The notes: a model not told the origin generated them from the letters alone. A stretch of DNA of 64,000 bases from Fischerella sp. CENA71 (GCA_024239075.1 JANBVI010000078.1:62001-126000); one strand, 5' to 3'; shown: positions 55,855-64,000, numbered from the stretch's first letter. Translations and numbers: made by a program.

Positions 55855-57552
55855 TTACTTATTAATTCCAAACACCGATCCAACTGTCGATTTAATCGAA
55901 CCCCAGCCGTCTTTGAAAGTTTGAGCTATTGGATGCTTAGATTGTAAGAACACCCGCGCGCAGTTGCGTCCAGGCATTCCCGAAATCGAACCACCGGGGT
56001 GAGTTCCCGCACCAGTTAAGAATAAATTCTCAATTGGTGTTTTATAGTTTGCTATTTCCGGTAAAGGACGGAAAAACACCATTTGATCAAGTGTCATATC
56101 AACATGGTAATAATTCCCCTTGTAAGCACCCAATCTTTCACCCAATTCTGCTGGACTTTCGACACGACGGGCAATAGTAGCACTTTTCACATTTGGTGCA
56201 TAGTCTGCTAACTTGTCTATTACCTTGTCTGCAACTTGATTTTTGAGTTCATCTGTCCAACCTGTACCATTCAAACCAGTACCTTCTGCACCCGCAATTT
56301 GATAAGGGGCAAAAAATTCAATCCATGCAGTATGTTTACCTGGTGGCGCCATTGATGGATCTAGCATTGTTGGCACTACTAAATACATTGATGGATCAGA
56401 GTCAGGAATTTCTCCCAGCGTACATTTACTATGGGCTTGTTCCACATGAGAAATTGAATCTGCAATTAACACAGATCCAATTAAATATTCATCTTTATGT
56501 TGATGATGTTCAAAGCGTAATGGTTCGTTTAATGCCAAGTCAATTTTAAGGATGGTTTCATTGTTGTTAACAATGCGCCGTTCTAATCTTTCTCGTAAAT
56601 CCGCATCCGCAGCATCTACATCACTTTCATCCATCAGTTGTAAAAATACTCGCTTGGCATCAATATTAGAAATCACCCCGTGTTTAGCGCGATATACTGT
56701 ACCATTTCCTACTTCTACACCGACAGCACAACCATTATCAATCAAGACTTTCTTAACATGCTGATCAGTGAGGATGACACCACCTAAACTCTTGACCAAG
56801 TTTACCAAAGCTTGTACCAAAGCACCCGTACCACCGCGAGGTCTAGCCATACCAGGGTTATGACGCATTGCCATCATAATTGCCCCAATCGCAATGGTTT
56901 TTTGTGAAGGCGGCGCACCAAGTTCAGAAGCAAGTCTTGCTAGTGGCGCTTTGAGAAACTCCTCGTCAAACCACTCATTGAGAATATCCTCAGCGCTGGT
57001 TAACATATTACGAATAAAGTCCAGCGTTTTATTGGGAGAACCAATTACTGAGAATAAATCTTTCATCTTGGTAACGTCGTAGTTACCCAAAATATCAAGA
57101 ATTGACTTTGGCGGTGCATTAAACATCGGAATCATTGCACCTATTGCCCGTTGCCAATATTCTGTATATTCTTTATATTTTTGAGCATCACGTTCGTTGT
57201 AACGAGCAATTTCTGCACACGTTCTGTCTAGAGATTTATGACCTAAAAAATATTTACCATCGGGATGAGGACAAAATACAACTGGGTCACATTCTAAATA
57301 CTCCAAACCATATTTTTTGAGTTCTAGTTCTTCTACTACTGGTCCAAGATGAATAAATTCATGGTCAATAGCACATAGATTAAATTTGAATCCTGGTGCT
57401 TCTTGTGGCAAGCACTCTTCTGTAGTTGCTGCGCCTCCTGGAACAGAACGTTTTTCGAGTAACAGAACACTATACCCTGCTTTTAATAAATAGGCAGCAC
57501 AAACCAGCCCATTGTGTCCCGCACCAATAATAACAACATCGTACTCTTGCAT
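55855..57552 (-). CDS. crtO: beta-carotene ketolase, CrtO type
   Basis: 565 residues, related to bacterial phytoene desaturases. The FAD-binding start DVVIIGAGHNGLVCAAYLLK, then EKRSVPGGAATTEE, FKFNLCAIDHEFIHLGPV and ILNEWFDEEFLKAPLARL match CrtO of Synechocystis as I remember it. The C terminus has YYHVDMTLDQMVFFRPLPEI, LFLTGAGTHPGGSISGMPGR and NCARVFL. CrtO adds keto groups to beta-carotene to give echinenone, a carotenoid of membranes and orange carotenoid protein. Distinct from the di-iron ketolase CrtW. Single gene. Confidence 0.9.
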   Translation of the reverse strand: MQEYDVVIIGAGHNGLVCAAYLLKAGYSVLLLEKRSVPGGAATTEECLPQEAPGFKFNLCAIDHEFIHLGPVVEELELKKYGLEYLECDPVVFCPHPDGKYFLGHKSLDRTCAEIARYNERDAQKYKEYTEYWQRAIGAMIPMFNAPPKSILDILGNYDVTKMKDLFSVIGSPNKTLDFIRNMLTSAEDILNEWFDEEFLKAPLARLASELGAPPSQKTIAIGAIMMAMRHNPGMARPRGGTGALVQALVNLVKSLGGVILTDQHVKKVLIDNGCAVGVEVGNGTVYRAKHGVISNIDAKRVFLQLMDESDVDAADADLRERLERRIVNNNETILKIDLALNEPLRFEHHQHKDEYLIGSVLIADSISHVEQAHSKCTLGEIPDSDPSMYLVVPTMLDPSMAPPGKHTAWIEFFAPYQIAGAEGTGLNGTGWTDELKNQVADKVIDKLADYAPNVKSATIARRVESPAELGERLGAYKGNYYHVDMTLDQMVFFRPLPEIANYKTPIENLFLTGAGTHPGGSISGMPGRNCARVFLQSKHPIAQTFKDGWGSIKSTVGSVFGINK

Positions 57553-57801
57553 AGTGATAATTTTAGAAATAGATCTCTTTTCAATGTTAGAAATACGTTA
57601 AAAATAGTACATCAATCATCAGTCATAGAAATTAATATTTTTCTCAAAATCTATAGACATATAACTTTTGATAGTTATGAAAAAAGATTGCTAAATATAG
57701 ACAAAAAAATAACTTTTGGTTTTGATATTTATTGACTACGAACAATCTATCGGTGTTCATTTTATAAAATCTCATCTTTGCCTTGTAAATTCAAAATAAA
57801 A

Positions 57802-57822
57802 CCCCACCCTTAACGGGTGAGG
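57802..57822 (-). terminator. Rho-independent terminator of the psbD fragment
   Basis: On the minus strand CCTCACCC, GTTAA, GGGTGGGG forms an 8-pair stem with one wobble, followed by TTTTATTTTG. It lies 31 bases after the stop codon of the psbD fragment and is probably the terminator originally belonging to that gene. Confidence 0.7.
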
Positions 57823-57853
57823 TAAATTGTTAAATTATGCACACACGTTTAGA

Positions 57854-58003
57854 TTACAGAGCATTACCACGAGGCAGAACTTCCTCAGGGAATACAAATT
57901 TCTCGTGTGGCTGATCTTGAGGAGCCATCCAAGCGCGGATACCCTCGTTCAGCAAAATGTTTTTGGTATAGAAAGTTTCAAATTCGGGGTCTTCAGCAGC
58001 CCG
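57854..58003 (-). pseudogene. psbD: C-terminal fragment of photosystem II D2 protein gene (psbD)
   Basis: On the minus strand 49 codons and a TAA stop read the C terminus of D2. They begin [15 protein letters not shown], pass through [20 protein letters not shown] and end with [12 protein letters not shown]. Known D2 proteins have this exact tail. Upstream of the Arg codon the D2 sequence stops: the expected transmembrane part and the FVSQEI segment are missing in all frames. It is therefore a truncated copy, not a working gene; the intact psbD must be elsewhere. It retains its own terminator and lies next to the CRISPR array. Confidence 0.88.
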
Positions 58004-58036
58004 GTCAGATTGCTCTTGTATGCTTTACTCATGCCA

Positions 58037-58090
58037 CTCTCTCGGTGCTGTTTACTATTCATTCACAGCTTATACTGAGAGAGCTTTTTT
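58037..58090 (+). terminator. possible hairpin terminator ahead of the CRISPR array
   Basis: CTCTCTCGGT (58037-58046) and ACTGAGAGAG (58074-58083) pair over ten positions with one wobble, across a 27-base loop, followed by CTTTTTT. There is no gene upstream on the plus strand. The long loop makes it uncertain. Confidence 0.3.
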
Positions 58091-58168
58091 ACACCCTGCC
58101 TGACTTTTCAAACAACCTCTAAATGTCAATCGATTTGTTTTATCCAAACCGTATTGAGCGATCGCCTA

Positions 58169-58708
58169 GCTTTAATCCCTAATAGGGATTAATTGAAGTT
58201 GCAACCTGAGCCAGCTTGTAACCATATGTTCATTCTTAAGTGTTTCAATCCCTAATAGGGATTAATTGAAGTTGCAACACCACTTTGTGGTCAACACGAT
58301 CGCACAACAAACTGTTTCAATCCCTAATAGGGATTAATTGAAGTTGCAACGTTCACCTAAAAGTAAAACCATGACAACACTAAGTTTCAATCCCTAATAG
58401 GGATTAATTGAAGTTGCAACCATGGGCGCGATCGCTGTTTGCTTTAATAAATAGCCCGTTTCAATCCCTAATAGGGATTAATTGAAGTTGCAACTTCGAG
58501 CTTCGATTCTTTCCCCGTTAGAGTTTATGTTTCAATCCCTAATAGGGATTAATTGAAGTTGCAACTTCGAGCTTCGATTCTTTCCCCGTTAGAGTTTATG
58601 TTTCAATCCCTAATAGGGATTAATTGAAGTTGCAACCTTCTAAGTTATATTCCCTAGCCATTGTAAAAAGTGTTTCAATCCCTAATAGGGATTAATTGAA
58701 GTTGCAAC
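58169..58708 (-). CRISPR. CRISPR array, 8 repeats of 37 bp and 7 spacers, no cas genes in window
   Basis: On the plus strand the 37-base repeat starts GTTTCAATCCCTAATAGGGA and ends TTAATTGAAGTTGCAAC. Repeats begin at 58169, 58242, 58314, 58384, 58458, 58529, 58600 and 58672; spacers are 36, 35, 33, 37, 34, 34 and 35 bases. Read on the minus strand, the repeat ends GGGATTGAAAC, the usual 3' end of type I/III repeats that gives the ATTGAAAC handle. Transcription is therefore inferred from right to left, with the leader at 58709 onward. The repeat at 58169 has two changes, as expected at the leader-distal end. A 7-bp stem AATCCCT/AGGGATT lies in each repeat. Spacers 5 and 6 are identical. Confidence 0.97.
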
Positions 58709-59028
58709 TGCTCATTTTAGAAGCCTTGCTGTATTTGGTTTTCAAGGTTCAGTGGTGCAGACTTAGAGAGAATATAGCTTTTCAGCCGTTGGTGTGTCAA
58801 GTGATGGCTGAGAAAAAATCCTTCAAATCCAGTCATCGCAAGCTTTTTGGCGATACCGCAAACCTACTTATACGTACAACAAGGTTTAAACCCGGTCAGA
58901 GTAATAGTTTCAGCCAATATTTTTGACATGTTCAGAAAAACACCTAACCTCTCGCGCAAATTGTGTTTTTTGGAGGTGACGCTAATTATTATAGGAAAAG
59001 TGCTTATTGATTGAGGAGTAAATTTATC
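58709..59028 (-). promoter_or_regulatory. presumed CRISPR leader region
   Basis: About 320 bases between the last (leader-proximal) repeat and the divergent DUF1499 gene. The strand inferred from the repeat would place the array promoter here. No cas gene, no conserved coding frame; position is the only support. Confidence 0.4.
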
Positions 59029-59514
59029 ATGTTCCGTCTGCTAACAGAGTTTGCACAGCGACTCCTGTGGAATATCGCCCTTGTCATCTTCCTAAGCTTA
59101 ACAATAATACTTCCTACTGCTAATTTGGCTTATGCTTCTGGCTTGGGAGTGACTAATAATCATCTTAGTTCTTGCCCGGCTTCAAACAACTGTGTTGTGA
59201 GTCAAGATGCTGACTCTAAACACGCCATTGACGCGATCGCTTATCATGTAGATCGCAATACAGCACGAGAAACTTTACTAAAAGTTCTCAGCGTTGTTCC
59301 TCGTACAGAGGTGATAGAACAGACAGATAATTATATTCATGCTATTTCTAAAAGCCGCATCTTCAAATTTGTTGATGATGTAGAGTTTTATTTTCCTCCC
59401 AATGAGTCAGTAATTCATTTGCGTTCAGCATCTCGTGTGGGAGAGTCGGATCTCGGGGTCAACCGTAGGCGTATGGAGCAAATTCGTTTAGCTCTTTTGG
59501 ATTTACATATTTGA
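59029..59514 (+). CDS. DUF1499-family exported protein
   Basis: 161 residues from the ATG giving MFRLLTEFAQRLLWNIA, with a GAGGAG ribosome site about 12 bases upstream. A signal peptide or membrane helix covers about 12-38 (ending ANLAYASG). The DUF1499 domain follows: SCPASNNCVVSQD, VIEQTDNYIHAISKSRIFKF, VDDVEFYFPPNESVIHLRSA and RVGESDLGVNRRRMEQIRLA. That order is characteristic of the family, whose function is unknown; plant and cyanobacterial members are thylakoid-associated. Divergent from the CRISPR array. Confidence 0.85.
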   Translation: MFRLLTEFAQRLLWNIALVIFLSLTIILPTANLAYASGLGVTNNHLSSCPASNNCVVSQDADSKHAIDAIAYHVDRNTARETLLKVLSVVPRTEVIEQTDNYIHAISKSRIFKFVDDVEFYFPPNESVIHLRSASRVGESDLGVNRRRMEQIRLALLDLHI

Positions 59515-59564
59515 TAATTTGCTGTAGAGGCGATCGCCATGCGTAGTGAACTAAATACTATAGG

Positions 59565-59723
59565 GATCTAACGACACGAACTTATGATCTAACGACATCA
59601 ACTTGTGATCTAACGACACGAACTTATGATCTAACGACACGAACTTATGATCTAACGACATCAACTTGTGATCTAACGACACCAACTTGTGATCTAACGA
59701 CATCAACTTGTGATCTAACGACA
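59565..59723. repeat. 21-bp tandem repeat array, locus 4 (seven units and a part)
   Basis: Seven 21-base units alternate between GATCTAACGACACGAACTTAT and GATCTAACGACATCAACTTGT, ending with a part. The core GATCTAACGACA is the same as in locus 1 at 28509-28643, 31 kb away. A minus-strand frame crossing it reads a LDHKLMS seven-residue repeat, open only because the unit is divisible by three. Confidence 0.92.
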
Positions 59724-59744
59724 AAGGTTTAGATTTTGTATTCT

Positions 59745-60290
59745 TCATTTATGCACTACAACCTCTGTTCCCACATCAGCCCAATTGAAAAGCTTACGAG
59801 CTTCTTTGACTGGTAAATTCACACAACCATGGCTAACTGGCGTACCAAAATTACTATGCCAAAAAGCACCATGAATGGCATAGCCTTCGTAAAAATACAT
59901 AGTATAAGGAACACCAGAAATATCATAGCCCGGTCCTCGCATTCTGGCATAGCGATGCTTCGAGCCAATCATAAACTTACCCTTTTTTGTGGGAGTCGAA
60001 CGCTTACCTGTGGAAACTCGCATAGAATACACAAGTTGGCTACCTTCCCAAGCATACAAGCGCTGTTTTGACAAATCAATTTCGATTTTGCGAGGAGGGC
60101 GTAAATCCTTCCAGATATCAGCTTCGTTAATAGAGTTGCGATCGAATATGCGATAAGAAAAATGTGAAAGAGTTGTCTTTGAATTTGAATATGAATTTGA
60201 AGAAGTAAAAGCAGCTCCACACAAGATTCCTACAGATGCTAAAACAGTTGTTAACCAAGCTACCCAACTACTACTAATCCAGTTTCCCAT
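59745..60290 (-). CDS. L,D-transpeptidase (YkuD domain), copy 1
   Basis: 181 residues. An N-terminal membrane helix or signal (about 7-28) is followed by a linker and a YkuD catalytic domain (about 70-180). The domain starts KIEIDLSKQRLYAWEGSQLV and contains YFYEGYAIHGAFWHSNFG then TPVSHGCVNLP, where the Cys is the nucleophile with the neighbouring His. Such enzymes make 3-3 cross-links in peptidoglycan or attach proteins to it, in the periplasm. Its neighbour upstream is a close paralogue, so the pair arose by tandem duplication. Confidence 0.92.
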   Translation of the reverse strand: MGNWISSSWVAWLTTVLASVGILCGAAFTSSNSYSNSKTTLSHFSYRIFDRNSINEADIWKDLRPPRKIEIDLSKQRLYAWEGSQLVYSMRVSTGKRSTPTKKGKFMIGSKHRYARMRGPGYDISGVPYTMYFYEGYAIHGAFWHSNFGTPVSHGCVNLPVKEARKLFNWADVGTEVVVHK

Positions 60291-60458
60291 TATCTTAATT
60301 TGTGAACTCGCAGAGAATGCCCAAAGTAATGTGTTTGTTGTTGGTAGTTAGTTATTTGGAAAGATTACCAACTATTAACAACTAACCACCAGGGTAAATA
60401 AAAAATAACTATTCTTACACCTCTATACCCTTAAACCCCTTTTAAAGCTAATAAATTA

Positions 60459-60971
60459 TTATCTTTGTACAACTACTGGCGTACCTACCGATGCCCATCT
60501 GTATACCCATCTAGCATGTTTCGGTGGTAAATTTATGCAGCCATGGCTAACTGGTGTACCAAATCTTCGATGCCAATAAGCTCCGTGAATAGCATAGCCC
60601 CCCTTATAGTACATCGTATGTGGCACGTTGGGGACGTTGTAACCTCTACCCCGCATCCGAGTTTTTCTCAATTTAGTTTGAATCCGAAAAACACCAGTAC
60701 GAGTCGGTGTAGATTTCTTTCCTGTAGATACAATCACTTTGTAAACAGGTTTACTACCTTCCCAAGCAATCAATTTTTGTTCCGACAAGTCAATTTGTAT
60801 CCAGCGTCGTTGAGATTGTTTGAGGTTAATAATTGCTTGTCTAATTGTACTTCTTTTAGATTGTTTCAAAACCCCTTGTGAAGGAGTACTAAAAACACTT
60901 AAACATAGGGCTGTACCAACAATGAGTACTTTTATAAAATGCACCCAACTGGAAGAAGATGTCTTTTCCAT
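60459..60971 (-). CDS. L,D-transpeptidase (YkuD domain), copy 2
   Basis: 170 residues. Signal or anchor at about 12-30 ([18 protein letters not shown]), then a basic linker, then the YkuD domain beginning [20 protein letters not shown]. Catalytic motif [20 protein letters not shown] continues with VSHGCINLP, Cys as nucleophile. It is about as similar to copy 1 as expected for an old tandem duplicate, with conserved domain but different linker. Same minus-strand orientation, 168 bases apart. Role in periplasmic peptidoglycan cross-linking is by family. Confidence 0.92.
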   Translation of the reverse strand: MEKTSSSSWVHFIKVLIVGTALCLSVFSTPSQGVLKQSKRSTIRQAIINLKQSQRRWIQIDLSEQKLIAWEGSKPVYKVIVSTGKKSTPTRTGVFRIQTKLRKTRMRGRGYNVPNVPHTMYYKGGYAIHGAYWHRRFGTPVSHGCINLPPKHARWVYRWASVGTPVVVQR

Positions 60972-61217
60972 GATGATTAGACCATAATGCCATTGTTTAG
61001 GAAAATTTTAGTTTTCTCTGATGATTTTTCGCTTTTGCTGCAACAGGCGTAAGTTTTCCTAATTTCATCCTATAGCAGATGTTCCAATTCGTAACTAGTA
61101 AAAGACAATAAAAATGAGCAATTGTTGAAAAATTCAATTTATGTAATTTTACTCACAAGGTAAAGTCAGCCAATAATTTTAATTATTGGCTCATACAGTC
61201 ATCTTAATTGTTACTAA

Positions 61218-61859
61218 TCAATCCCTGATTAAACAACTATTGACTAAAATTTTTGCTTGCTGAGATATTGCTTGCCAATTTTCAGTTTCTACAAATTGTT
61301 TAGGAAATAACTCACTACTCAAACCTACTGCGATCGCTCCTGCTTGTAAGAATTCTTGGGCATTTTTTAAAGTCACACCACCTGTAGGAATTAAAGGAAT
61401 ATGACCCAGTGGCCCTTGTAAACTTTTGATATAGCTTGCTCCACCTACAGCTTGTACGGGAAACACCTTCACGCAAGTTGCACCATGATTCCAAGCTGTA
61501 ACGATTTCTGTGGGCGAAAGCGCACCCGGAATAATCGGCACATTTTCCGCAACTGCTGCTTGGATCATCGTTGGATCAACATGAGGTGTAAACAGAAATT
61601 GCGCTCCTGCGGTGATTGCCTGATAAACATGTTCTAAATTTAACAATGTTCCAGTACCAATGATACAGTCAGGTAACTCTGAACAGAGTTTGCCAATTAA
61701 CTCATCAGCGTTAGCACTATTCCATGTAATTTCGATAAATTTTATACCTCCAGATGCCATCGCCAAGGCCATCTGACGTCCAAGTTCTAATTTTGAAGCG
61801 CGGATAACTGCGATCGCTCGGTACTTTTTTATCTGCGTTAACCAAGGGTGATTCGACAT
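61218..61859 (-). CDS. eda: 2-dehydro-3-deoxy-phosphogluconate aldolase
   Basis: 213 residues, class I aldolase TIM barrel. FIEITWNSA contains the acidic catalytic region, IIGTGTLLNLEHVYQAITAG the next barrel turn, and CVKVFPVQAVGG the Schiff-base lysine. PLIPTGGVTLKNAQEFLQAG binds phosphate. It splits KDPG to pyruvate and glyceraldehyde-3-phosphate in the Entner-Doudoroff route, which is known to operate in cyanobacteria; a 4-hydroxy-2-oxoglutarate activity is also usual. Starts MSNHPWLTQIKKYRAIAVIR. Confidence 0.93.
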   Translation of the reverse strand: MSNHPWLTQIKKYRAIAVIRASKLELGRQMALAMASGGIKFIEITWNSANADELIGKLCSELPDCIIGTGTLLNLEHVYQAITAGAQFLFTPHVDPTMIQAAVAENVPIIPGALSPTEIVTAWNHGATCVKVFPVQAVGGASYIKSLQGPLGHIPLIPTGGVTLKNAQEFLQAGAIAVGLSSELFPKQFVETENWQAISQQAKILVNSCLIRD

Positions 61860-62129
61860 GTGAACAAAAAAATTAATAATTAGCTCAAAAGCAATATAGT
61901 TTAGTTCACTAAAAGTAACACTAACTTAAAAATTTTGTTTAATCTAACCAGAGATAGATACCATAATTAATAATCATCCAGTTAAAACTCAGCAATGATG
62001 ATTTTTCAACTTTTAACTATGGATTTTTTTCACACTTCATCATTAAGAGGATTCAGTCGCAAGCAAGAGGGAAGAAACTAACTAATTTTTTAAGGTAATA
62101 GTATAGATGCTTTCATAGGTAATTTTATT

Positions 62130-62969
62130 ATGCCTCTTTACAAGCTTGAAGACTTTGACCCTACTTACCGAGATACCTTTGGCGGTGATGATATTAAAAA
62201 TTTACCCCTATATACCGAAGGTGGAAATAGAATTGGTAGAGTGATTGATGCGCTAGTAGATCCAGATGGACATTTTCGTTATTTAGTCATAGAAACTGAA
62301 TCAGATTTTCATAGCAAAAGAATATTGCTACCAATAGGTCTTTCTCGCATCGATTATAATCAACGGCGTGTTTATGTTGATGGCTTAAGCAAACAGCAAG
62401 TAGAAACTTTACCTGTTTATAGAGATGACATGAGTGTCGATTATGATTATGAAGAACAGGTACGCAGAAACTATCGTCCAGAACAAAATTTAACTTACGA
62501 CCGCGATAGCTATAATTATCAAAACGATGCATCATTATATAATTTGAATGAGCAAAACCACCAAACATTCAAATTGTATGAAGAACGCTTAATAGCTAAC
62601 AAAAACCGTATCAAAACCGGAGAAGTTACCGTTGGTAAGCATATTGAAACAGAAACTGCAACTGTTTCAGTTCCAATTGAGAAAGAACGAGTTGTAATTG
62701 AGCGTGTTCCAGCTACCACAGAAGGTATTGCAGTTAGTCCCGATGAAACTCAATTCCAAGCAGGGGAAGTAGCACGGATAGAACTCTACGAAGAAACACC
62801 CGAAATCCAAAAAGAAGCTTTTGTACGCGAAGAAGTCCGCGTTAAGAAAGTAGTTGATAGAGATGTAGTTGAAGCTCAAGAAACACTTCGTCGTGAAGAA
62901 TTAGATATTCAAACTGAAGGTGATTTACCTTTGGATGAAACTAATAGACAGCGAAGAGACATTCTCTGA
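62130..62969 (+). CDS. PRC-barrel and DUF2382 domain stress-type protein
   Basis: 279 residues. The N-terminal PRC-barrel (about 18-95) includes NLPLYTEGGNRIGRVIDALV, DPDGHFRYLVIETESDF and LLPIGLSRIDYNQRRVYV. About 100-150 is an acidic, Tyr/Asn-rich linker. DUF2382 follows (about 150-270) with LYEERLIANKNRIKTGEVTV, VSVPIEKERVVIERVP, and EEVRVKKVVDRDVVEAQETL. This domain pair is known from YsnF/AvaK-type proteins, often induced by desiccation or in akinetes. Probably cytoplasmic; no enzymatic motif. Confidence 0.87.
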   Translation: MPLYKLEDFDPTYRDTFGGDDIKNLPLYTEGGNRIGRVIDALVDPDGHFRYLVIETESDFHSKRILLPIGLSRIDYNQRRVYVDGLSKQQVETLPVYRDDMSVDYDYEEQVRRNYRPEQNLTYDRDSYNYQNDASLYNLNEQNHQTFKLYEERLIANKNRIKTGEVTVGKHIETETATVSVPIEKERVVIERVPATTEGIAVSPDETQFQAGEVARIELYEETPEIQKEAFVREEVRVKKVVDRDVVEAQETLRREELDIQTEGDLPLDETNRQRRDIL

Positions 62970-63096
62970 TTTAAGCTAAAAATGCTTAGTATATACAGCT
63001 AGCTAAAGGGTAAAGGTTAAAAGGCTCGAAAAATCTTTTTCCTTTTACCCTTTAAGTTTTTCCCAATTGATGGATTGTGTTGTTATATTCCCAGTG

Positions 63097-63453
63097 CTAT
63101 AGACCCAATTTTTGTTTAATCACCTCATCTTGGTCTTTAAAACCTACTAATACAGCCGTTTTGTCTTTAATAAATAAAGGACGCTTGAGCAACATTGCAT
63201 CTTTGCTAAATGCTTCTACCCACTCTTCATCAGTCCAATTTTTCTTCTCATCACCAAGCGATCGATAAGATTGACCGGAAGTATTTCGCATCGGTTGCGA
63301 ACCTAGAGATTTTACCCATGCTTGGATCATTTCACTGCTAGGCGGATGCTCTTTGGTGTTAATAAACTCATAATCCACACCATTTTCTTGCAGCCACTTC
63401 AAAGCCTTTTTGCAAGTTCCACAATTAGGAATTCCATAAATTTGAATAGACAT
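63097..63453 (-). CDS. Spx/MgsR-like ArsC-family protein
   Basis: 118 residues with a thioredoxin-like fold. The N terminus IQIYGIPNCGTCKKALKWLQ holds CGTC (residues 11-14), the redox motif of the Spx/MgsR/YffB branch, and YEFINTKEHPPSSEMIQAW follows. MLLKRPLFIKD is the typical KRPL region near the end. It may be a redox-sensing transcription partner or a reductase; arsenate reductase activity is not supported by anything here. Starts MSIQIYGIPNCG. Confidence 0.85.
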   Translation of the reverse strand: MSIQIYGIPNCGTCKKALKWLQENGVDYEFINTKEHPPSSEMIQAWVKSLGSQPMRNTSGQSYRSLGDEKKNWTDEEWVEAFSKDAMLLKRPLFIKDKTAVLVGFKDQDEVIKQKLGL

Positions 63454-63516
63454 GAAAGTTTCAGTATTTAAGTAACTCGGTGCTAATATTTATAGCTATG
63501 TTAATAAATCTAAATG

Positions 63517-63734
63517 TAGTAGCGTGTCAAGGCTAAAATAGTAGGTTAGATTTTTAGTTTTTTCAGCGCTAAAGCGCCTACTACTAGCGTGTCAAGGCTA
63601 AAATAGTGCAATAAATCTCTGATTCTATCTCTGTGTTCTCTGCGCCTCTGCGGTTTATTAATGCAACATTTTAGCCTTGCCACGCTACTACGAACTTTTT
63701 TCTATTACATCATTTTAGCCTTGACACGCTACTA
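63517..63734. repeat. cluster of four 23-26 bp direct and inverted repeats
   Basis: TAGCGTGTCAAGGCTAAAATAGT occurs directly at 63517-63542 (longer) and 63585-63607, and its complement at 63667-63690 (one change) and 63711-63734. The inner pair is extended by TGCAATAAA and TTTATTAATGCA into a long hairpin of about 100 bases, with CTCTGTGTTCTCTGCGCCTC in the loop. The outer pair gives a second. Non-coding; the shape is like a small inverted-repeat mobile relic. The rest of 63454-63783 holds nothing else seen. Confidence 0.7.
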
Positions 63735-63783
63735 ATTAATATAATTTAAACTGAGTTTATATACCTTTTTCATCAATAAAACA

Positions 63784-63885
63784 ATGCGTGACCCACAACT
63801 TAAGATTGATCCCGGAACTCTGTTGTTGATTGTGTCTGTCCTGCTGCTATTACCCCTTTTGCTTGCTGGTTTTATCTCCCAGTAA
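63784..63885 (+). CDS. small hydrophobic protein, 33 aa
   Basis: An ATG frame of 33 codons: a charged start (MRDPQLKIDPG) and a single very hydrophobic helix (TLLLIVSVLLLLPLLLAGFI) ending SQ. No clear ribosome site is visible, which weakens the call, but the polar-helix design is like tiny membrane proteins and there is no competing gene. Unrecognised. It lies just after the inverted-repeat cluster. Confidence 0.45.
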   Translation: MRDPQLKIDPGTLLLIVSVLLLLPLLLAGFISQ

Positions 63886-64000
63886 TAAGACTGTATACCA
63901 ATTGTTTCAAACTAACAAATTTGACAGTGAATTGTTACTGAATTCGAGTAAACGATATTCAGCCAGTCACAATGATTAAAGAATGAGTAAGTCTGCGGGA
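63886..64000. other. window end, no gene seen
   Basis: The last 115 bases hold no complete coding frame or RNA gene that I can recognise; a gene could begin beyond the edge. Confidence 0.4.

Noticed and set aside
58696-58926. 76-codon frame beginning in the last CRISPR repeat
   Set aside because: It starts within the repeat and has no recognisable features, so it is more likely leader DNA.

Overview
The window is chromosomal DNA from a filamentous, probably heterocyst-forming cyanobacterium (Nostocales; Nostoc/Calothrix/Tolypothrix-like). This rests on many HIP1 octamers (GCGATCGC), AT-rich intergenic DNA with short tandem and palindromic repeats, a CrtO-type carotene ketolase, a Psb32 homologue, a 3' piece of psbD, and protein families typical of Nostocales. 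The genus is inference. No rRNA or tRNA gene was recognised.

Layout. 1-0.9 kb: 3' end of a BBE-type FAD oxidase followed by an attC-like inverted repeat. 0.9-7.9 kb: housekeeping (methyltransferase, monooxygenase-like protein, phasin-like protein, FKBP isomerase, dnaB with a large intein in its P-loop, rplI, gloB). 8.3-16.9 kb: a same-strand surface-glycan cluster of six glycosyltransferases and an ABC exporter that carries two histidine-kinase-dimerisation-like segments at its C terminus. 17-20 kb: cobK, cbiD, a 36-codon membrane ORF, rpiA. 20.1-25.7 kb: a 1446-residue TpsA-like haemagglutinin-repeat protein and a four-domain OAA-type lectin. 26-35 kb: aldo/keto reductase, exported Mn-SOD, rsmG, psb32, cobH, a membrane protein, dapB, a coiled-coil membrane protein, thiD.

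35-41.2 kb holds a two-gene P-loop unit (AAA-type ATPase, then a 1340-residue STAND-like NTPase with TPR-like, membrane, coiled-coil and WD40 parts), bracketed by two arrays of one 21-bp tandem repeat family. It is one of the better candidates here for an uncharacterised signalling or conflict system. 41.3-48 kb: glcF/glcE, pentapeptide protein, MscS channel, type II NADH dehydrogenase. 48.5-51 kb: a protein that looks like a trypsin fold without its catalytic residues, next to an unrecognised secreted protein. 51-57.6 kb: PhoD-like phosphatase, PrxQ, saccharopine-dehydrogenase-like protein, crtO.

57.8-58.7 kb holds a 49-codon C-terminal fragment of psbD with its own terminator, and then an 8-repeat CRISPR array read from the minus strand. 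Two adjacent spacers are identical and no cas gene is present. 59-64 kb: DUF1499-like protein, two tandem L,D-transpeptidases, KDPG aldolase, PRC-barrel/DUF2382 protein, an Spx/ArsC-like protein, a cluster of inverted repeats and a 33-codon membrane ORF.

All family assignments were made by reading motifs, without database searches. Start codons were adjusted where an internal ATG fits the family better than an upstream TTG/GTG.
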